Shown: piece after piece, positions 34,219-41,564 of the stretch
Numbering within the stretch: position 1 is the first letter of the stretch
Layout of the letters: each line of letters opens with the position of its first letter
Source of the DNA: Caldilineaceae bacterium SB0661_bin_32
Lineage (GTDB): Bacteria > Chloroflexota > Anaerolineae > Caldilineales > Caldilineaceae
DNA: 64,000 bases
Assembly (NCBI GenBank): GCA_009841235.1
Contig: VXMH01000076.1
Coordinates: 124,001-188,000 of the forward strand
Direction of reading: 5' to 3'
The notes under the pieces: model-generated
The model's database searches: none
The model's input: only the letters and a program-made list of their open reading frames with translations
What the model was told of the DNA's origin: nothing
Made by a program: the position numbers and the translations under genes

Positions 34219-35733
34219 CTATGGGAGGACCGGCTCTGCCTTGGCAGACTGAATCAGGCGCAGCATCTCGTCGACGTCGGTGATTTTGACTCGCGGTTGT
34301 CCCCGCAGGGCGCCCCGTTCGTTCTCGATCTGCTCCAGGATCTGCCAGTCGGCGAAGGAAACGTAGGGTACGCCTTTCTTCTGCAGCAAGGGAACAATGT
34401 CACTCGGCCGGCCGTGCCCGTCGGTTTTGTCCTGAGCCGACCGCATCTGCCGCGCATTTGGCGAAGGGCAAACTTGGGAGCCGGAGCTATTCGCCGCGGC
34501 TGGGTCGCCGGGAACTGACGCGGCGGCGTTTTTCACATCTTCCATCATCAACTTTACCGTTTCAACGGCGTCGGGCTTGTTCGTGCCGATCACGCCGGTC
34601 GGGCCGCGTTTGGCCCAGCCGACCGTGTACTCGCCGGGCACGACCGCGCCGCCGTGTTCGGCGGTCACGCGGCCCTTTTCGTTTGGAATGATGCCCCAGC
34701 GGTCATGGAAGGGCACCCCGGGAATCGGAACGCCGCGATAGCCAATCGAGCGGAACACCAGCCCTACGTCATATTCTGCAAACGTACCGATACCGCGGCA
34801 TGCAACGTAGCCCGTTTCGGTAGCTTGCAGCGCGTTTTTCTCGGTGGTCATGGCGCTGACCGCCCCTGCAGGGCCGGATATTTCTGTCGGCGAGCGCAGG
34901 AAGTGGAAGATGACCTGCTTGGGTTTGCCGGTGGAGCCGCGCTCCGCCAGCGCCTGCAACGTTTCCAGGTTGCGGCGGGCCGTGCGGTCTCCTTCCATCT
35001 CGGCCTGGCTGGCGTCGTCGAGAACGAGGTCGGCCGGATTGACGATGACGTCGGCAATCTCCAGCTCGCCCAGTTCCTTGATCTCCGGATTGGTGAACTT
35101 GGCCTGCACCGGCCCGCGGCGGGCGAAGATATGGATGCGCTTGACGTTGCTGTCGCGCAGCGCCTCAAGGGCGTAGTCGGTAATGTCGGTTGTCTCCAGC
35201 TCGGCAACCGATTTCGCGAGGATGCGGGTTACATCCATCGCGACATTTCCGACGCCGATGACCGCGACACTCTCGACGCTCAGGTCGAAACTGAAGTGAC
35301 GGAAATCGGGATGGCCGTTGTACCAGGCGACGAATTCGGTGGCGGAGAAGCTGCCCTTCAGATCTTCACCGGGAATGCCGAGCCTTTTGTCGGACTGGGC
35401 TCCGACCGCGTAGACGATCTGATCATAGTGCGACTTCAACTCCGCATGGGTGATGTCGGCGCCGAGATCGACGTTGCCGAAGTAGCGGACGCGGCTGTCC
35501 TTCATCGTGCGCTCGTAGATACGGGTGACGGACTTGATCTTCTGGTGGTCGGGGGCGACGCCGTAGCGCACCAGTCCGTACGGGGTGGGAAGCCGGTCGA
35601 AGAGATCGATCGAAACGTGGGCATCCTTTTGTTGCAGCAGTGCGCCTGCGGCGTAGAATCCAGATGGTCCCGCGCCGATGATCGCGACGCGTACTGGTCT
35701 GCTGCTGCTGCCAAGTCTTCCTGTAAAGGTCAA
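34219..35733 (-). CDS. fprA: Ferredoxin-NADP+ reductase, FprA/adrenodoxin reductase type
   Basis: A 504-residue FAD/NADPH flavoprotein that passes electrons between NADPH and ferredoxin. FAD motif VAIIGAGPSGFYAAGAL at 16-32, DRLPTPYGLVRYGVAPDHQK, NADP motif VIGVGNVAMDVTRIL, the linker ARRGPVQAKFTNPE, and the C-terminal GWAKRGPTGVIGTNKPDA. The usual length is about 450-460. The extra includes residues 421-436, encoded by a palindromic element in reverse orientation, in the linker before the C-terminal IVPLLQKKGVPYVSFADW helix. It converges with the nitrilase-like gene. Confidence 0.93.
   Translation of the reverse strand: MTFTGRLGSSSRPVRVAIIGAGPSGFYAAGALLQQKDAHVSIDLFDRLPTPYGLVRYGVAPDHQKIKSVTRIYERTMKDSRVRYFGNVDLGADITHAELKSHYDQIVYAVGAQSDKRLGIPGEDLKGSFSATEFVAWYNGHPDFRHFSFDLSVESVAVIGVGNVAMDVTRILAKSVAELETTDITDYALEALRDSNVKRIHIFARRGPVQAKFTNPEIKELGELEIADVIVNPADLVLDDASQAEMEGDRTARRNLETLQALAERGSTGKPKQVIFHFLRSPTEISGPAGAVSAMTTEKNALQATETGYVACRGIGTFAEYDVGLVFRSIGYRGVPIPGVPFHDRWGIIPNEKGRVTAEHGGAVVPGEYTVGWAKRGPTGVIGTNKPDAVETVKLMMEDVKNAAASVPGDPAAANSSGSQVCPSPNARQMRSAQDKTDGHGRPSDIVPLLQKKGVPYVSFADWQILEQIENERGALRGQPRVKITDVDEMLRLIQSAKAEPVLP
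34426..34472 (+). repeat. Palindromic element inside the reductase gene, antisense to it
   Basis: 47 bp, TTTGTCCTGAGCCGACCGCA...TTTGGCGAAGGGCAAA on the plus strand, with a change in each end. Read from the minus-strand gene it encodes residues 421-436 (VCPSPNARQMRSAQDK) and keeps the frame open. Copies in the other two genes lie in sense orientation. Confidence 0.85.
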
Positions 35734-35789
35734 CGCAATTTCCCTTTGTATACTGAGTCTGCGTAAGAACTACAATACGCCAGAGAATT

Positions 35790-36002
35790 TCACAGCTTCC
35801 GCTGGAGAAGAGACTGAAACTGCCGCGCCAGTGTGAGAACGCCGATACCGAGCTGAAAGTATTCGGCGGGGCCGATGGTTTCGAGAGCCGTCTCGCCGTC
35901 CTCGTCGGTACGCGCGCTGGATAGCCAGGCAAAGACGCCGCCCAGCAGCGCGCCCCCAATCATGCCTGCCAAGATGATACCTGTCCGGCCGCTTTCCTTC
36001 AT
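35790..36002 (-). CDS. Small YtxH-like membrane protein
   Basis: 70 residues: a short positive start (MKESGRTG), one Gly-rich helix (IILAGMIGGALLGGVFAWLSS), then an acidic and amphipathic tail (TIGPAEYFQLGIGVLTLARQ). This layout resembles YtxH-type stress-related membrane proteins, whose role is unclear. ATG 36002 has GGAGACTGACG upstream. It lies upstream of and on the same strand as the FprA-type reductase, 56 bases away. Confidence 0.65.
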   Translation of the reverse strand: MKESGRTGIILAGMIGGALLGGVFAWLSSARTDEDGETALETIGPAEYFQLGIGVLTLARQFQSLLQRKL

Positions 36003-36111
36003 CGTCAGTCTCCACTATATCCGGCGCCGCCAATTCTACGCGTAAGCGCTTGTACAATTCGCAGTTCTGTCCCCGTTCATACCGGGCAGCGTGCGGCTCG
36101 CCGCCAAAACT

Positions 36112-36141
36112 GACTGCGGCGCTGGCGCCAGCGCCGCAGTC
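36112..36141 (-). terminator. Perfect 30-bp palindrome, probable terminator
   Basis: Arms GACTGCGGCGCTGGC (36112-36126) and its exact complement (36127-36141) form a very stable hairpin. On the minus strand it is followed by AGTTTTGG, a short T-run, downstream of the peptide-binding protein gene, so it probably ends that transcript. Confidence 0.7.
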
Positions 36142-36160
36142 TTTGTGAGCAATCAGTGTC

Positions 36161-36252
36161 TTTGCGCTGAGCGGACGCCATCTTTGCGCTGAGCCGACCG
36201 CATCCGCCGCGCATTTGGCGAAGCGCAAACAGGCCATTTAGCGAAGCGCAAA
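36161..36252 (+). repeat. Nested palindromic elements: subtype B inserted in subtype A
   Basis: Left arm TTTGCGCTGAGCGGACGCCATC (22 bases, 36161-36182), then a complete 47-bp subtype-B element (36183-36229), then the right arm (36230-36252) ending TTTAGCGAAGCGCAAA. Removing the inner element leaves a nearly normal 45-bp subtype-A element, interrupted at its centre. Confidence 0.92.
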
Positions 36253-36308
36253 CAACGGCAGATGCCGCTCCCGTCATGTGCCGCGACTCATCGGAGATCT
36301 GAACTGCC

Positions 36309-37889
36309 TTATTTGAGGGTCATCTCCTTGACGAGAATGCGATGATCGAGCTGGGGCGCCCATTCGACACGGCCGCCGAGGCCATAGGCCAGATCCAGGT
36401 GGCCGATGTAGCCGATGGCGACGTCCTCATGCACGATCCGGCTGAGCTCCTGCAGCGTCATCTCCCGCTCGTCCCCGGTCTGGGGTAGCGCCTTCATCCA
36501 GACGGCGTCGGCTTCCTCGTTGCAGTAGACGGAGAGGATGCCTTCGCAGGAGTAGTAGAAGCGGTAGGAGGAGGCGTAGTCCATGATCTCGTTGCCGTGC
36601 AGGTGGATGGCGACGAAGTTCCGTTCTTCGGGAACGTCCTTGATGTTGATCAGCATCACCTGGCCGAAGCCTTCGGGATCGTAGAAGGTGGTGGTTACGC
36701 TGAAGCCGACGTCGGTGAGCATGGAGGCAACCGCCTGAATCACCTCGTCGATTCTGGGGAAGACGGCATGGCGGGCGCCGAGCGTGATCTCCATGTCGAC
36801 GGGCACGCCGTCCGCGGCCGCCGCGGCCAAGAGTTCGCGCGCCTGGTCGGGGTCATAGGGATACGGCTCCAGGCTGGGGTCGTGACCGGTGGCGGACGAG
36901 TTGACGATCTGGCTGGCAACGGTGGCTGCCCCGCCAAGGATGCTATCGACTATGGCTTCTTTGTCGATCGCCAGCTGGAAGGCGAGGCGAACGCGCTGGT
37001 CGGACAACAGAGGGCTATTGGTGTCCATGCGGATGAAAATCGTCTCGACGCTGGGGGCTGAAACGCAACTGGCGTCAGCCTCGTCGTCGAGCAGCTGGCA
37101 CTGTTCGGGCGTGATGAACTGGGCCAGATCGACTTCACCGGCCTGCACGGCGGAAACCCGTACCTGGTCCTCCTGCAGGAATCTGACGGTGATGTTCTTG
37201 AAAGTCTGAGCGCCGCGGGCGTCGTCGGGATTTGACAAGCCCCACCAGTCGGGGTTGGCCTCATAGGTGATCGACTCGCCTTTGCGCCACTCGACGAACT
37301 TGTAGGGGCCGGTGCCGACGATCTCGGTATGGTAGGCGTCGGGATCCTCGGCCAGCTGTTTGGCTGAGGAGATGCCTACCCACTCGACCTTGCCGAGGAG
37401 GATGGGGTCGGGTTCGGGCGTTGAAATATCGAGGGTGTATTCGTCAACGGCTTCAGCGCTCATTGTGCCCAGGAAGTCGAGCAGGTCGAAGGCGTTGTCC
37501 GCGTCGAACGTGTGGTTGATGCTGGCGGCAGCGGCTTCGGCATTGAAGGGGGAGCCGTCGTGGAAGGTGACGCCCTCGCGGAGCTGGAAGCGGATGGTGG
37601 TGTCGTTCAGTCGCTCCCACGAGGTGGCCAGGATCGGGACGAACTCACCGGTTGTGAAATCACGGTTGATCAGTTGCTCAATGGCGTTGCGGAAGCCGGG
37701 TCCGCCGGTGCCGGCGAAGGAGCGCCAGGCGTCCAGGCTGACCGGTTCAATGCCGACGGCGATGACCACTTCCTCGCCGGCCATTGCTTCGTCGCCGGGG
37801 GCAGCCTGTTGCACCGGTTGGCAGCCCGAGAGCGCCAGAGTCAGCACGAGGACCAGTGCTATCCATCTCCAAGTCGTTCTCCTAAACAT
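36309..37889 (-). CDS. Peptide/nickel-type ABC substrate-binding lipoprotein, orphan
   Basis: A 526-residue family-5 binding protein. Unlike the others here it has a Sec-type lipoprotein signal without an RR-F motif: FRRTTWRWIALVLVLTLALSGC with Cys23. The mature domain shows IRFQLREGVTFHDGSPFNAEA and FKNITVRFLQEDQVRVSA. Start ATG 37889 has GAGAGGAAGTC upstream; the frame runs on to 37994 without support. No permease or ATPase gene adjoins it. It may serve a transporter encoded elsewhere. Ligand unknown. Confidence 0.9.
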   Translation of the reverse strand: MFRRTTWRWIALVLVLTLALSGCQPVQQAAPGDEAMAGEEVVIAVGIEPVSLDAWRSFAGTGGPGFRNAIEQLINRDFTTGEFVPILATSWERLNDTTIRFQLREGVTFHDGSPFNAEAAAASINHTFDADNAFDLLDFLGTMSAEAVDEYTLDISTPEPDPILLGKVEWVGISSAKQLAEDPDAYHTEIVGTGPYKFVEWRKGESITYEANPDWWGLSNPDDARGAQTFKNITVRFLQEDQVRVSAVQAGEVDLAQFITPEQCQLLDDEADASCVSAPSVETIFIRMDTNSPLLSDQRVRLAFQLAIDKEAIVDSILGGAATVASQIVNSSATGHDPSLEPYPYDPDQARELLAAAAADGVPVDMEITLGARHAVFPRIDEVIQAVASMLTDVGFSVTTTFYDPEGFGQVMLINIKDVPEERNFVAIHLHGNEIMDYASSYRFYYSCEGILSVYCNEEADAVWMKALPQTGDEREMTLQELSRIVHEDVAIGYIGHLDLAYGLGGRVEWAPQLDHRILVKEMTLK

Positions 37890-38477
37890 GACTTCCTCTC
37901 CTGGTGATTTGGGTGTCAGCAGTGGAACGCTTCCAAGGCCGAAAGCCTGTCCGTCAAGAATTGACGTGTTGGGGAACAGGCGACGGTACGACAAGGCCAG
38001 GACAGCGCCCTTGGCGGCAACCGAGATATTTTTTCCGATTGTGAAATTGCTGACAACAGTGCTAAGATAGCGGCGCCACCTTATTGATGCCGGCCGACCA
38101 CTTTTCGGGTGGTTGGCGACAGCCAGGATGGATTGTATAGTATGATCGGCAGTGACGTCAATTCACGATTTGTCCTTCCATGCTCGGTTCCACATGATAT
38201 AAACGCGAGCCGGGGCGGCCATCACATAAGTGGCCCGCAGCGCTTATTGTAGGCATCAACTGCTGGTCACCGTTCAGAATAGACAATTGCCTGAGGGTCA
38301 TTGAATGCCTCTCAGGCCAAACTGCAGTGCATCGGAGCGCAGCCCCTTTCGCGGCGGATGCGGTTATAGCCATACCGGCAATGTAGCCGCATTACACAAG
38401 GCCGCAATAGCGACGGATATATCCTCAAACGAACGCAACAACTGTGTTCACACTCACAATCCTTCAGGAGGGACAAG
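37890..38477. other. Divergent intergenic region, 588 bp
   Basis: It separates the orphan peptide-binding protein (minus) from the tandem sugar-binding proteins (plus). It holds a plausible plus-strand promoter at 38113-38141 and the strong AGGAGGGA ribosome site before 38478. I see no coding sequence and no named regulatory motif in the rest. Confidence 0.5.
38113..38141 (+). promoter_or_regulatory. Possible sigma70-type promoter of the tandem SBP operon
   Basis: TTGGCG (38113-38118), a 17-base spacer and TATAGT (38136-38141). It would give a leader of about 330 bases before ATG 38478. Confidence 0.45.
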
Positions 38478-39884
38478 ATGTCCGGAAAGTTGTACAGTCG
38501 TAGAGACGTATTGAGGACGACGGCGGGCGCAGCGGGCGTTGGCCTGCTGGCTGCGTGCGCGGCGCCGATGGCGCCTGCGGGCGAGAGTGCGGCCATACCC
38601 AGTGAGCAGCGGCAGGGTGTGCTGTGGGGCCTGCAGTACGATCCCCATGTGGAAGCGTACCAGCGGCTTGCGGATCTGTTCGAGTCACAGGGCGGCGGGA
38701 CGTACGAGGTACAGCCGCAGGCCTGGCCGATCCCGCCCAAGGTGATTGCCGCGCTGGCGGCAGGGACACAGCCAGATGTTGCCTGCATCATGGGCGAACA
38801 GCTGACCAGCCTGCATCTGCACCAGGCGCTGGTCCCCTGCACGGAGCAGGTCTACAATCACATGGGTGTGGACCCTGAAGAGTCCTTTGTGGGTGACGCG
38901 ATCGGCGCCTACACCTGGCAGGGCGAGATCTGGGGCGTTCCGACCGAGGCCAACGGCGTCGGCAACATGGTGAACGTTCCCAGCGAGGATGTGATTGCCC
39001 TCGGGTTGGAGGACCAGTACCCGCCCCTGAACGGTGACGTCTTCTTCGAGAGCTACCCCAGCATGTGGGAGCTGGCGCAGGCGCTCCAGGTCGAGGAGGA
39101 CGGCAAGGTAACCAAGTGGGGCCTGAGCAGCCAGGGCTGGGACGATATGAGCTATCTCGGCATCCTGCGGACCCTGCTCGACAAGAAAGGCATGGACTGG
39201 TGGGACCTGGAGAACAAGCAGTTCAACATCAACACGGAAGAGGGCGTCAAGGCGATGCAGCTATACGTCGAGACGCCGGTGGAGATGGGTATCGAGACCC
39301 AGCTGGACCAGTCGCACGTCGACGCGGCCCTGGCCGGCAAGGTGGCGCTGGCGCGCGGCAACGGCACGCCGTCGCTGCCCATGTCCTGGGAGCTGGGCTA
39401 CACCTACGTAATGTGCGGGGCGCCCATGGTCTTTGAAGGCGAACTGCCGCTCTTCGCCGGAGAGGGCGGATGGGGCTTCATTTCGCTGAAGCAGTCGCAT
39501 AACCCCGATATGGCGATTGAGTTCCTGCGCATGTTGGTCACGCACGAAGGGCAGCTTGAGTACGCGAAGATCTACGGCGGCGCTGTCCACACTTCATGGA
39601 AGGATCTGGTCGGCGTCTACGATCATTTCACGCACCCTGATCCTGACGGTCCTCAGGTCGGTATGGCCAAGATCCTCCAGGAGCATCTGCAGCCGCTGAC
39701 GACCTTCGAGGGCGTGGGCTTCGGCTCGATCGCCGAAATCGGCTCTGCAATCACGGAGGGAGCCTCCGAGGTGCGGCAGGGGAACATCGGCAGCGAGGAA
39801 GCAGTGGAACTGATCCAGACGCGCTGCGAGGCGCAGTACCAGGAGTACGTGAGCGACGTACGCGAATTGGGACTGGAGCCGTAA
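38478..39884 (+). CDS. Sugar ABC substrate-binding lipoprotein (tandem copy 1)
   Basis: A 468-residue family-1 binding protein. Tat motif YSRRDVLRTT and lipobox LLAAC with Cys27. The mature part begins QGVLWGLQYDPHVEAYQRLADLF and continues VQPQAWPIPPKVIAALAAG, a typical CUT1 SBP opening. Near-identical blocks are shared with the next gene along the whole length, so the pair is a tandem duplication. AGGAGGGACAAG precedes the ATG. A palindromic element and a GA-rich hairpin follow the stop. With the GH36-like enzyme downstream, an alpha-galactoside ligand is a fair guess. Confidence 0.92.
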   Translation: MSGKLYSRRDVLRTTAGAAGVGLLAACAAPMAPAGESAAIPSEQRQGVLWGLQYDPHVEAYQRLADLFESQGGGTYEVQPQAWPIPPKVIAALAAGTQPDVACIMGEQLTSLHLHQALVPCTEQVYNHMGVDPEESFVGDAIGAYTWQGEIWGVPTEANGVGNMVNVPSEDVIALGLEDQYPPLNGDVFFESYPSMWELAQALQVEEDGKVTKWGLSSQGWDDMSYLGILRTLLDKKGMDWWDLENKQFNINTEEGVKAMQLYVETPVEMGIETQLDQSHVDAALAGKVALARGNGTPSLPMSWELGYTYVMCGAPMVFEGELPLFAGEGGWGFISLKQSHNPDMAIEFLRMLVTHEGQLEYAKIYGGAVHTSWKDLVGVYDHFTHPDPDGPQVGMAKILQEHLQPLTTFEGVGFGSIAEIGSAITEGASEVRQGNIGSEEAVELIQTRCEAQYQEYVSDVRELGLEP

Positions 39885-39885
39885 G

Positions 39886-39932
39886 TTTGCGCTGAGCTGA
39901 CCGCATCTTTTGCGCATTTGGCGAAGCGCGAA
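39886..39932 (+). repeat. Palindromic element right after tandem SBP copy 1
   Basis: 47 bp of the second subtype, TTTGCGCTGAGCTGACCGCA...TTTGGCGAAGCGCGAA, starting two bases after the stop codon. The last arm has GCGCGAA for GCGCAAA. Confidence 0.87.
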
Positions 39933-39944
39933 TAGAGAAGAGAG

Positions 39945-39981
39945 CGGAGAGGAGAGAGAACGCCTCTTGTTCTCCTCTCCG
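39945..39981 (+). terminator. GA-rich hairpin between the tandem SBP genes
   Basis: CGGAGAGGAGA (39945-39955) pairs perfectly with TCTCCTCTCCG (39971-39981), followed by TATCTTTT. It looks like a terminator or attenuator between the two binding-protein genes. Confidence 0.65.
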
Positions 39982-40047
39982 TATCTTTTCACCCTGAGAG
40001 TATCCCTTTCTCTTTCTGGTCGATGACCCTGAACAAAGGAGCGAACG

Positions 40048-41442
40048 ATGCACAGTCGTAGAGATTTTCTGAAAGTCTCGGCGGGGGCGGCGGGAGCCGG
40101 TCTCCTGGCGGCGTGTGTTGCGCCGGCCGCGCCTGGCGGCGACATGGCAGCCAGGCCCAGGGAGCAAAGGCAAGGTGTGATGTGGGGCCTGCAGTATGAC
40201 CCCCACGTGGAAGCGTACCAGCGTCTTTCCGACCTGTTCGCGGAGCAGGGCGGTGGAACGTTCGAGGTGCAGCCGCAGGCTTGGCCCATTCCGCCCAAGG
40301 TGATTGCCGCCCTGGCCGCGGGCACGCAGCCTGACGTCGCCTGCATTATGGGGGAACAGTTGACGAGCCTCCACCTTCACCAGGCGCTGGTCCCCTGCAC
40401 CGAACAGGTCTACAACCACATGGATGTCGATCCTGACGAGGACTTTGTAGGCGACGCGATCGGCGCCTACATGTGGCAGGGCGAGATCTGGGGCGTGCCG
40501 ACCGAGTGTAACGGCGTCGGCAACATGGTCAATGTGCCGAGCGAGGATGTAGTTGCGCTGGGGCTGGAAGACCAGTATCCGCCGTTGAACGGTGAAGTCT
40601 ACTTCGAGAGCTACGAAAGCATGTGGGAGCTGGGGAAGGCCTTGCAGGTCGAGGAGGACGGCAAAGTGACCAAGTGGGGCCTGAGCAGCCAGGGCTGGGA
40701 TGACATGAGCTATCTCGGCATTCTGCGCACGCTGCTGGACCCCAAGGGCATGGACTGGTGGGACCTTGAGAACAAGCAGTTCAATATCAATACCGAAGAG
40801 GGTATGGAGGCGATGAGGCTGTTTGTCGAGGGCCCGGTGGAACTGGGCATCGAGACGCAGCTGGACCAGAACCACGTAGACGCTGCGCTGGCCGGCAAGG
40901 TGGCGCTTGCGCGCGGCAACGGCACGCCTTCGATGCCGATCGCCTGGGATCTTGGCTATACCTATCGCATGGCAGGCGCGCCGATGATCCATGAAGGCGA
41001 AGCGCCGATATTCTGCGGTGAAGGCGGATGGGGATTCATCTCGCTGAAGCAGGCGAAGAATCCCGATATGGCGATCGAGTTCCTGCGCATGCTGGTGACG
41101 GACGAAGGGCAGACCTCGTACGCCATGATCTACGGCGGACAGCCGAATACTGCCTGGAAGGGCCTGGTAGGCAGCTATGACCACTTTGTGAACAATGATC
41201 CCGAAGGGCCGCTGGTGCAGCTGACGAAGGTTCTCCAGGAGCACCTGTTGCCGCAGACCACTTTCGAGGGTGTCGGTTTCGGCTCAATCGGTGAGATCGG
41301 CGCAGCCATTGGCGAAGGGTGCTCGGAAGTGCGGCAGGGCAATATCGGCAGCGAGGAAGCGGTGGAGATGATCCAGGCCCGGTGCGAAGCCCAGTACCAG
41401 GAATGGGTCAGCGACGTTCGCGAGCTGGGAGTGGAACCTTAA
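40048..41442 (+). CDS. Sugar ABC substrate-binding lipoprotein (tandem copy 2)
   Basis: A 464-residue paralogue of the preceding gene. Tat motif HSRRDFLKVS and lipobox LLAAC with Cys23. Blocks such as QPQAWPIPPKVIAALAAGTQ and VEEDGKVTKWGLSSQGWDDM are identical to copy 1. Differences concentrate in the signal and linker and in surface stretches (for example QSHNPD versus QAKNPD). AAAGGAGCGAACG precedes the ATG. The two copies may have diverged in ligand range. It is followed by a hairpin and the GH36-like enzyme. Confidence 0.92.
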   Translation: MHSRRDFLKVSAGAAGAGLLAACVAPAAPGGDMAARPREQRQGVMWGLQYDPHVEAYQRLSDLFAEQGGGTFEVQPQAWPIPPKVIAALAAGTQPDVACIMGEQLTSLHLHQALVPCTEQVYNHMDVDPDEDFVGDAIGAYMWQGEIWGVPTECNGVGNMVNVPSEDVVALGLEDQYPPLNGEVYFESYESMWELGKALQVEEDGKVTKWGLSSQGWDDMSYLGILRTLLDPKGMDWWDLENKQFNINTEEGMEAMRLFVEGPVELGIETQLDQNHVDAALAGKVALARGNGTPSMPIAWDLGYTYRMAGAPMIHEGEAPIFCGEGGWGFISLKQAKNPDMAIEFLRMLVTDEGQTSYAMIYGGQPNTAWKGLVGSYDHFVNNDPEGPLVQLTKVLQEHLLPQTTFEGVGFGSIGEIGAAIGEGCSEVRQGNIGSEEAVEMIQARCEAQYQEWVSDVRELGVEP

Positions 41443-41462
41443 ACTCCAGGAGAGAGTGAAGA

Positions 41463-41520
41463 GGAGTGAGGAGTGAGAGATTGGGGGTCGCGCCCTCCGC
41501 TCTCGCTGCTCACTCCTTTT
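41463..41520 (+). terminator. GA-rich hairpin with T-run after tandem SBP copy 2
   Basis: A 17-base stem (41463-41479 with 41500-41516, two mismatches; arms begin GGAGTGAG and end CTCACTCC) is followed directly by TTTT. It is the best intrinsic-terminator candidate among the GA-rich hairpins and would lower expression of the enzyme and permeases downstream. Confidence 0.7.
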
Positions 41521-41564
41521 GCCGCACGCACCGCTCATAACGCGTCTTGATTGTGGGACAGAAG

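Larger units (their letters stand above)
36003..36308. other. Intergenic region with palindrome and nested repeat, 306 bp
   Basis: It lies between the orphan peptide-binding protein (ending 36309, minus) and the small membrane protein (starting 36002, minus). It contains a 30-bp perfect palindrome and a 92-bp nested repeat, both listed separately, plus the Shine-Dalgarno of the small gene. No gene is seen. Confidence 0.6.

Noticed and set aside
39751..41244. 497-codon minus-strand open frame opposite the tandem binding proteins
   Set aside because: It spans two unrelated coding regions and the gap between them, and has no domain; it is a shadow of GC-rich codons.
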